From positions 124,001 to 188,000 of the forward strand of contig MCFH01000048.1 in the NCBI GenBank assembly GCA_002104945.1: a DNA stretch of 64,000 bases, in the 5' to 3' direction. Position 1 is the first letter of the stretch; each line of letters begins with the position of its first letter. A program made the translations under genes and the position numbers. Shown here piece after piece: positions 55,118 to 64,000 of the stretch. The stretch is from Piromyces finnis (taxonomy: Eukaryota > Neocallimastigomycota > Neocallimastigomycetes > Neocallimastigales > Neocallimastigaceae). The notes beneath the pieces are model-generated. The model did not search any database. It was not told where the DNA came from and was given only the letters and a program-made list of their open reading frames with translations.

Positions 55118-55532
55118 AAAAATTCTAATCCTTTGAAATTAGTAAATTTTTTAAATTTATTAATTATATTAATTATTAATTTATAAAAATTATATATTTT
55201 TTAATTAAACAATAATTAATTAAAATTAAAAATGTAATAATTAAGATTGTTCAGGTATAAAAGGAACAAAAACCGACAAAAATTACGAAGCTTTAGCGTT
55301 AGTAATTTTTTAACTTAAAGTTAATAAAATTTATAAACTCCTATAAAACCTAAAATTTTAAAAATTTTAATATTTTTAATAAATTAATATATGCTGATAT
55401 TAAGTTATTACTAAAATAAAAATATTATTTAATTAACTTTACGCCTTCAATAGGAAAGCTTATTATATTTGTTAATTAATATAACTAGTGTGCTTACCAC
55501 ACTTTTCTTTAATAAAAAATCGCTTTTTGACA
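55118..55532. repeat. LTR fragment, family P (P2)
   Basis: Matches P1 and P3 from the attctaatcctttgaaatta region through TATAAAAGG, the AAAATTAC...GTAATTTT stem-loop and agtgtgcttaccacacttttc to CTTTTTGACA. Confidence 0.7.
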
Positions 55533-55546
55533 TATGATTCGTTACA
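55533..55546 (-). repeat. Remnant of a B-type LTR tip
   Basis: atgattcgttaca equals the reversed U3 start of LTR B and is followed by tgactctcctg, resembling a reversed polypurine tract. Suggests the scar of a lost B-like element. Confidence 0.4.
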
Positions 55547-56606
55547 TGACTCTCCTGTAAACTATTGTATTAATAGAATAATGTATTTAATACGTATTAA
55601 AAATAATGTATAATGTATTGAATTAATGTACCGTAAATTTTTGCAAAATTTATATCACAATACATTAACATAAATCTATGTGAAATCTAAATTTATGATA
55701 AGATAAATGATATATGTTTCTTTTATGTTGTAGTGATTTAATATTAGTTTATTTATAATTTATTATATTAGGTGAAAAATATTTTATTACTATTATTAAC
55801 TTCTCTCTTATTAATAATTTCACTTATAATATTTTCTTATTAAAACTCTTCTCTTTCATTATTAATTATTAAACATGAATATTTTTATATTATAAAATTC
55901 CTATAATATAATTGAATATCAATTATATAATGTAATGCATTCATAATATATGAATAATAATTAAATAGGATATAGTATAATATATTTTACATTTTATATG
56001 AAATATTACTATATAAGGAAAGGTAATGTAATACAAATAAGTATTACAATAAAATTAATACTAATATATAATATTAATATTTAAGAATATAATGAAATAT
56101 GTACATGAATTCTATAACTAATATATAAATAATGTATTATAATATATATCAATTATTATATTATTATTATGGAATATTATATATAAATTTTTAAATATGA
56201 AATTGAATAATTTAAATAATAAAAATTATTTTAAATATGGCTAATATGTAGCTAGACATATTAATTTCATATCAAAAACTTCCCTGCTAGAATTGAGCTA
56301 TAATTATTAATTATTTGCTATAATTAAAATAATTATATGCGAAATAATTTAATAAAATTTATATTGAAATATTTTTATAATTATATATAAAAAAAATTAA
56401 AAATTTTTATAAAAATTTTTATATTTAACTTTTTTTTTTGTTTTGTTTATATATATATATGTATATATCTTTCTATTATTATTAATAATTAATATAATTA
56501 TTAATCTACTAAGCTATCAATCTTCTTCTTACTTATTATTATGATTATATACTTATATAGTTAGTATATATATATTTTAATACATTTATAATTTTATTTC
56601 ATTTTA
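55547..56606. other. AT-rich region without gene
   Basis: About 1 kb, almost only A and T, with tandem-like taatgta strings near 55560-55640. Nothing identifiable. Confidence 0.5.
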
Positions 56607-56960
56607 TTTCTACTCCCTGAATGGTAATATATTTTTAAAATGGACATTTCTTTCTAAATATTGTCCCGTCAGTTCATCTTGTAATTTAGCTGTGTTCCAA
56701 GATATTTCTCTAATAATAAAAGGACCAATAAAATAGGGTTCTAACTTGTTTCTTTGTTGGTTCCTAATCTTTACCTTATCCCCTATTTTGTAGTTAATTT
56801 TATTGTTCATACTTTGTTGAGCTAATCTTCTACTTTTCCAATAATTTATCGTCCCTAGCATTTTACTGGCAGCTTGTTTTACCCATTTGGCGTGGTCTAT
56901 AAATCTTTCCATTAATAATTCTTCTATTGATTTTCTTCTATACTTAATATTGAATTTCTT
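56607..56960 (-). pseudogene. Integrase C-terminal fragment of a non-chromodomain gypsy element
   Basis: The frame ending at 56607-56609 encodes the integrase C-terminal region with the GPF/Y-type stretch YFIGPFIIREISWN and ends ILPFRE without a chromodomain. The frame starts abruptly near 56955. It presumably belongs to the same element as 57292-58436, the integrase core having been replaced by an I-type LTR fragment. Confidence 0.8.
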
Positions 56961-57224
56961 ATATTAATAATTATAAATATTATTTTAATAAATTTAATAT
57001 TATTATCTAATTTTGACGAATTATTAGGAACAATTTTAAAAAGAACATTTTCTATTACTATTTATACAAAATTATTATTTTAAAGTATAATTATAAACAA
57101 ATATAAATTATTTAATTTAAAAATAAGTAAACAATTAAATAAACAAAAAGTTTACATTTATAATTTTTAATTTAATAATTTTATACAAGTTAATTATTTT
57201 AATTTTTAACTATCTGTGTTTTAA

Positions 57225-57291
<67 letters not shown>
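56961..57291 (+). repeat. I-type LTR fragment joined at a microsatellite
   Basis: Matches the inner part of LTR I3 (attaggaacaattttaaaa, aaaaagtttacatttataat, aactatctgtgttttaat) followed by about 25 ATT units (57218-57291), which run directly into the pol gene's asparagine codons. Neither LTR tip is present. Confidence 0.8.
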
Positions 57292-57294
<3 letters not shown>

Positions 57295-58436
57295 TTCCAA
57301 ATTATCCAAATTATTAGCATTAAACTTATTAATATTACTATTATTCTCATCTTTATTATTATTGTCATTACCATCAGAAACAGTAGTGTTAACAATTAAG
57401 TTCTCTTTCAAAGTTATTCTGAATAAAGCATCAGCAATTTTATTAGCTTTTCCTGGTTGATAAATAATATTAACTTTTAATTGACTAAATTTATCACACC
57501 AGCGTTGATGTTTTTTTGTATTCGGTTCTCCTTTCTTAATGATGGGAACTAAAGGTTCATGGTCAGTATAAAGAATAGTTTGAAATGGATTCCCTAGAAT
57601 ATATGGTTCAAATTGTAAAAGACAATAATAAGCAGCAGTACCTTCTAATTCAGTAGTGGTATAATTTTCTTCCGATTTCTTAATACTTCTACTAACAAAA
57701 TAAACTGGGTGTTCAATATTGTCATCATATAACTGTAGTAAAACACCACCAATTCCATATCCACAAGCATCAGATCTAATTATAAAAGGAACATCAAATT
57801 TAGGAAAACAAAGAATTGGTGCATTAACTAGGCAATATATCAAATTTCTGAAACTCTGTTCTTGAATTTCTGTCCATTCATATTTAATTTTCTTCTTTAA
57901 TAATTTGCAAAGAGGAGCTGCAATAGCAGAATAATTTTCAATAAAATTTCTGTAATAACTAGTCATACCTAAAAATGAACGTAGTTCAGAGATATCTCGT
58001 GGTGGGTTCATTTCTTTAATAGATGCGACTTTCTTTTCCAAAGGAAGTAAACCATCAACAGTAACCCGATGACCTAAAGCCTCTATTTCAAGTTGACAAA
58101 AAGAACATTTCTCAATATTTAACTTTAATTTGTTATTACGTAAAATAGTAAAAACTTTTCTTAAGTCATTAATATGATCTTCAAAACTGGGAGAATAAAT
58201 GATAATATCATCTAAATATATTTGAACACATTCATTAATTAAATCGAAAAAGATACGATTCATTTCGCGCTGAAAAGTGGCAGGAGCATTAGTTAATCCA
58301 AAAGGCATAACTTTAAAATAATAGTTACCAAATTTCGTGGTAAAAGAAGTTTTATCCATATCTTCTTTGAACATAGGAATTTGATGATATTCACTAAATA
58401 AATCAATTGTTGAAAAGATTTTTGAGTCTTTGAATA
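57292..58436 (-). pseudogene. RT-RNase H fragment of a gypsy element of a fourth type
   Basis: Minus strand. Starts inside RT (IFSTIDLFSEYHQIP, just right of 58374), then MPFGLTNAPATFQ, QIYLDDIIIYS, the thumb/connection region with LGMTSYYRNF, and RNase H (FIIRSDACGYGIGG, LYTDHEPLVPI), followed by an asparagine-rich linker that merges into an (AAT)n tract. The sequence is clearly different from A/B/C/E: SEYHQIPM and RSDACGYGIGG are of the 17.6/gypsy-like rather than chromovirus type. The 5' end is cut at 58436 by a J-type LTR, and protease and integrase core are missing. It could be a relative of the partner that mobilises element K, but nothing here proves it. Confidence 0.88.
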
Positions 58437-59100
58437 TTACTTATTTGATTTTCTTATTACTTCAAAATGTTTAAATTTAGAAAAATTATTATAAATTATC
58501 ATTGACTATCATTAAATGTATAATACCTTGAATAAAATAATTAAAATTTAAAATTAAAATGAAATTAAAATAAAATTAAAATAAAATTAAGACAAAATTA
58601 AAATATTAAAAGTATCAATTATTATAAACACTCATTTTATACAGAAACATAAAAGAGTTCTGTATTTCATCTTTAAGATTGTTATTATTATTCTATTTCC
58701 AGGTTTTAAGTTTATCATTTTTAGTAATAATTACTCAATTATTTATTTATTAATTTATATATATAAATTTAAAAGAGTTTCTAAAGAACACTTGGATAAA
58801 ACACTAGAATTAATAATTTGATGTATACCATTTTATTTTTAGTTTATTTATTCATTTTTATTTATTTATTATTATTTTATTATTATTTTAGTACATTATT
58901 GGATTAAGTCGTTTTATTTATTTAATAATTTATTTTATTATTATCACTATTACGTCGTTTTTACTCAGAATTTATTATATAATAAAGAGAATATTATTTA
59001 TTTAAAAAAAAGGGTTATATTTTCATAAAATTATTATTCATTCATTTTTAAGGGTTATTTTCATTTATTTTAATTATAAGCTACTATGGGTTAAGTCGTG

Positions 59101-60754
59101 TGTAAAAGTTTTACTAAACTTATAATTTAATATTGAAATATTAAATTAAATAAAAAATTAAAGATAACTAGGTTAGAAAAAATGTTTTATTAAAATAATC
59201 TTAATTGTTTTATAAATGAATAATTAAATTATGTATTAGTTAAAATAATTTCTTTTTATTTTATTTAAAGAATATATATAATAATAAGATTATTTAATAG
59301 TAATACTTATTAAGTATTGTAAAGATATCAAACGCCTCTGTTTGATATCTTTAATGTAACTTAAGCCACAAGTATTATTGTTTAAGTTACACAAATTATA
59401 TTCAGAAAAAGAAAATGAGACATAATTTATTTATTAATAATTAAAGTTTAAAACAAAATAAATTATTAATTTATTTTTAATGTTTAACAAATAAATTAAA
59501 TTTCTCAATTTAATTTCTTAGTTTTAGTATTGTTTTTTGATAGAAAAAGATGAATAGTATATAAATAATAAATGATTAATATATAAATAATACATGGGCA
59601 CATATTCAAATTAAATAGTATTTGATTTGAATTGCCTATTTAATTTTACTAAAATAGTTATAGTTTAAATATTTTATTAATAATTAAGATTTTAGTGTAG
59701 GTTTTAAATAATAATATATTTTAAATAAATAGTTATAATATAATATAAATGTATTTAGGAAAAATATAAATAGAAAATATTTTTTATCATTTTATCAATG
59801 TAATTGTTATTAATAAAATTTCTATTATAATAAAAGATATTTTTAATAAAACAATTTTTTATTTTATTTTAAATTTTGTGTTATTGTAATAGAATAGATA
59901 TCCTAATCTATTCTTTCTGTGTCAACATTACAAGTATTAATAAGGTAATAATCTTTACAAGGATTTAATTCATAAAACTATTCTAACTATTTATACTATT
60001 TGTAGTTTTACATTTAATAATAAAATAACTTTTTAATACATGATTATTTTTTATAATATATTTTATAATACTAAGGTTAAACTTAAGACTTATTACTAAT
60101 TATTAAAAATAACTATTGTTTATATATTCATAATATTAATTATTTCTTAATTATTAATTATAATATAATTCATTGAATATAATATTAATAATTATAATCT
60201 TTTAATTCAAAGATTATAAGTTATGTTATTGAAATAATTATTATAAAATAAAGTTAATTAATTCCGGAAAATAATTTTAATTTAATTAAAACAATAATTT
60301 ATATCCTTTTGGGTGAATGATTTATGTTCAATACATCAGAGGTGATCATTCTCTGAATAAACAATTAATCATTACTAACAAAATATCTTTAAATTGGAAT
60401 ATCTCGTGAACCAGCAGAGATAACGACCTGATTTTAAGATATGTTGTTCATCTCAAGCGTGGCTTTCTAACGAACCCACAATCTCCCAACAATAATTTCC
60501 CAAAAATCGCCATTCGTTGAGGAGATACACATGTTTTTCCTTATTTAATTTTGACGATAAGGGTTAAAGTTATTTGTTATAAAAATATTAAGGGTTAAGG
60601 TCATATCTTAACCTTTTCTAAATTTTTTTAAATATTTCTTAATATAATTTTATAATTTATTTGAAAATAAAATATTATTGATTTTGAAATTTTATAAGTA
60701 ATTTCACAATTTCAAGTGATCTTGAAATTGCAGATTCCACTAGTATTCGTGACA
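59101..60754 (-). repeat. Solo LTR E3 hosting a solo LTR of family C
   Basis: TGTAAAAGTTTTAC...ATTCGTGACA with tcgtg on both sides (59096-59100, 60755-60759). Solo LTR C sits at 59318-59932. Diverged from the LTRs of element E. Confidence 0.9.
59318..59932 (+). repeat. Solo LTR of family C nested in E3, duplication agtat
   Basis: TGTAAAGATATCAAACGCC...CAACATTACA, 615 bp, agtat at 59313-59317 and 59933-59937. Keeps both opening stem-loops. Confidence 0.92.
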
Positions 60755-60813
60755 TCGTGTTTATTCAGCTAGTTTTTATTATGTTTTTATTGGAGTAGCG
60801 TATCAACAAAAAG

Positions 60814-62386
60814 TGTCACAATAACATATATAAAAATTTAAAAAATTTGGACACATGGAAAAAATTAAAGATTTTTTTAAAATTTGAAAATTTGAAAATT
60901 TGAAAAAATTTCAAAGTATAAAATTTCTAATATTTGAAATTATTAAATTTTTTAAAATTATTAAAATTTTATTATTAAAAATTTTATTTTAAATTTATTA
61001 ACTATTTACAATAATTATATTAATTATTAATTTATAAAAATTAAATATTTTATAATTAGACAATAATTAATTAAAATTAAAAAATGTAATAATTAAAATT
61101 GTTCATGTATAAAAAGAATAAAAATTGACAAAAATTACGAAGCTTTAGCGTTAGTAATTTTTTTAACTTAAAGTTAATAAAATTTATAAACTCCTATAAA
61201 ACCTAAAACTTTAAAAATTTTAATATTTTTAATAATTTAATATATGCTGATATTAAGTTATTGCTAAAATAAAAATATTATTTAATTTTCTTTATATAAC
61301 TATTTTTAGCTTTACGCCTTCAATAGGAAAGCGTATTATATTTGTTAATTAATATAACTTGTTAAGTTTTTGGATTTGGTTATGCGACCAGGTCAGAATG
61401 TTATCAATTATATAGTAAATATGTTTTTTAAGAAATTAAATTTAAATATAAAATAACCCTTTAAACTTCCAAATGAAAAATTAATATTTATTCTTTAGAA
61501 TAACTTTTTTATAAAAATTTATTTATTTATTAATAATAATATAAATGATAATATATTTAATAACTATATAATTAAGATTACAACTATAATCTTTACAAAG
61601 AATTAAAATCAAATTCAATTCATTCTATTTTATATTCTTTGTTCAGATTATTAAATTGATAAAAATAAAGTATTACATGTAATATATTAATAACATAATA
61701 AGATTGTTTGTTTGTTTGTTTGTTTGTTTTGTCATGACATAAAATAAAATAAACATATGATTAATCATTTAAACACTTGATCCATTAACCTATTTTATAA
61801 TAATTAAAATTATTTAATTTATAAATGTTAACTGTTACACCTAAATGGTTTAGTTCTATTTTTAGTAACAGTCACTATCATTAATTAATTTAATATAATT
61901 AAAATTTCTATTGATATCTTTTTAATTTTCGTCAAGTCATAAGAAATGTCTATGATCCATACTTGATATCACATTGATTTTAATTTACTTATTAAAATCT
62001 TCAAATGACCAGTTAGGACCGCGATTGTACCAAAATATAGCTTTTCCTTTAAGCTTTCCAACAAATTTAGTTTCACAGCAGTAGTATTTACAGCCGTAAC
62101 GCTCGTTTTTGGCGAGTTACGCCTTGTTTCGTGTTTGTTTATTTTTGGTTAAGGGTTATAGTGTATTGATATTAAATTTTTTGAAATCATAACCCTTTCA
62201 CTGAATCAAAATTTAAAAGGTGACTTTTAAAGGTGTTTTAAAATAATCATTGAAATTATTTAATTATAATTATTATGTTTAATTAATTATAGATATTATC
62301 TGGATTTGTTTTAAATCCAGTTAATATCTTCACATAACTAGTGTGCTTACCACACTTTTCTTTAATAAAAAATCGCTTTTTTGACA
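60814..62386 (+). repeat. P-type LTR (P1) hosting solo LTR N2
   Basis: TGTCACAATAAC...CTTTTTTGACA. Contains TATAAAAAG near 61108 and the AAAATTAC...GTAATTTT stem-loop. N2 splits it at 61359/62340. Confidence 0.75.
61360..62334 (-). repeat. Solo LTR N2, duplication taact
   Basis: TGTTAAGTTTTTGG...ATATCTTCACA, 975 bp, taact at 61355-61359 and 62335-62339. Has the E-type RNA-start motif (plus-strand span near 61587-61597) about 230 bp from its left end, exactly as in LTR E, so N is a distant E relative. Also holds a (TTTG)n stretch near 61705-61728 and a GC-richer block near 62070-62130. Confidence 0.85.
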
Positions 62387-62389
62387 AAA

Positions 62390-63252
<863 letters not shown>

Positions 63253-63254
63253 AA

Positions 63255-63804
63255 TGATACAATATTTTCATAAAGTACCACAAAATAATTTATTTATTTT
63301 AGGACAAAGCAAATAGGGAATTATAAAATAATATATTCTAATAAAAGAAGTTAATAATAACAATTTCAATACTTTTAATAAATAAAATAGAAAGAAAGAA
63401 ACATGTAATTTATATAATATTTTTGTTATATCTTCAATCTTTATTTATAATTAATGAATGAAAGGTTTTTACAATTAAAAGAATAAGAATAATTTATATT
63501 TAATAACAAATAATATAACCTAATAGAATTATTTAACTCCTTTAAATAATTCTCTTCCAAAATATTCTTCTTCACTAATTATTCCCTCCTTTTTTTTTTT
63601 CTTTGTTCTTTTTATACTATTTTTATATCATTTTTCCTATAACTCCGCTATATTATTAGAATTATTATTACTATTATTGACTATGTACATTAATGTACAT
63701 TAATAATTTATTCTACAATATTATATTATTACTATTTTCTAACCTAAATTACTTTTTACCTAGAATTTATGCTAATTTCTTATTTTTATAGAGGTAACGT
63801 ATCA
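63255..63804 (+). repeat. Possible solo LTR with TGATAC...GTATCA tips
   Basis: 550 bp between TGATACAATATT and GAGGTAACGTATCA. The end resembles that of J2 (tttatgctaa...acgtatca). No clear target duplication. Confidence 0.45.
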
Positions 63805-64000
63805 AAACGCCCTCACTTAGTCTAGACTTCGTCCCTTGAAGTCTTAAACTTACCGTTTACATTTTAAATAAATTACTAATAGTTGTATTGATATTACCTA
63901 GATTATAATTATTAATTTTTGTTATAAAATAATGTCCTAATAAATGAAAAAAAATTTATATTTTTTTTTTATTTTTATTATTTAAATCTAAAATATTATA
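63805..64000. other. Right edge, unassigned
   Basis: Opens with a GC-richer aaaacgccctcacttagtctagacttcgtc stretch split over two halves of about 15 bp, then AT-rich to the window end. May belong to an element that continues outside. Confidence 0.4.

Larger units (their letters stand above)
58437..60805 (+). repeat. Partial J-type LTR (J3) hosting solo LTR E3
   Basis: 58437-59100 and 60760-60805 match LTR J1 from its middle to GGAGTAGCGTATCA. Its 5' third is missing at the junction with pol. E3 lies inside with duplication tcgtg. Confidence 0.8.

Overview
The window is very AT-rich eukaryotic DNA with no recognisable host protein gene. It consists almost entirely of LTR retrotransposons, solo LTRs and LTR fragments stacked and nested around a few tRNA genes. 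I read it as nuclear DNA of an AT-rich fungus: there are Ty3/gypsy polyproteins with chromodomains, Tf1-like self-priming signatures and closely linked tRNA-Ser/tRNA-Met genes. Asparagine-rich proteins and (AAT)n runs would suit the anaerobic gut fungi (Neocallimastigomycota); dictyostelid amoebae are a weaker alternative. This placement is an inference.

Layout. 1-9723: gypsy element A (minus strand, cut by the window edge), split by an intact gypsy element B (527-6588) with identical LTRs. 9724-14011: LTR graveyard. 14012-21680: gypsy element E (minus strand), inserted in an LTR that abuts a tRNA-Ser(GCT)/tRNA-Met(CAT) pair. 22010-36822: a nest in which an H-type LTR was entered by an N/E-type LTR composite, then by copia element D, then by gypsy element C, then by solo LTR R, four insertions each with a matching 5-bp target duplication. 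36823-47235: a column of LTRs ending in K, a Gag-protease-only element, 15 bp upstream of tRNA-Trp(CCA). 47308-49095: AT-rich DNA and tRNA-Arg(TCT). 49096-54260: LTRs I3, M, V, L, M, J and H leading to a second tRNA-Ser/tRNA-Met pair. 54441-64000: AT-rich DNA, a broken gypsy pol gene and further nested solo LTRs.

Two behavioural classes emerge. Class 1 (families B, C/A, E and relatives): TGT...ACA termini, 5-bp duplications, insertion mostly into other elements, chromodomain or chromo-like Pol C-terminus, and a primer-binding site that begins right after the LTR and is exactly complementary to the predicted 5' end of the element's own RNA. Class 2 (families H, I, J, L): TGATA...TATCA termini, 4-bp duplications (acaa, caaa, tttg), repeated insertion 14-16 bp upstream of tRNA genes. 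LTR family M (5-bp duplication) also sits 12-13 bp from tRNA genes.

Two elements (E and K) end gag with a textbook -1 frameshift signal: slippery heptamer touching the stop codon, short spacer, perfect hairpin. B-type LTRs carry a conserved tRNA-like Pol III A-box/B-box/terminator module. Nearly every LTR family starts with a stem-loop. All coordinates and target duplications were read by eye.
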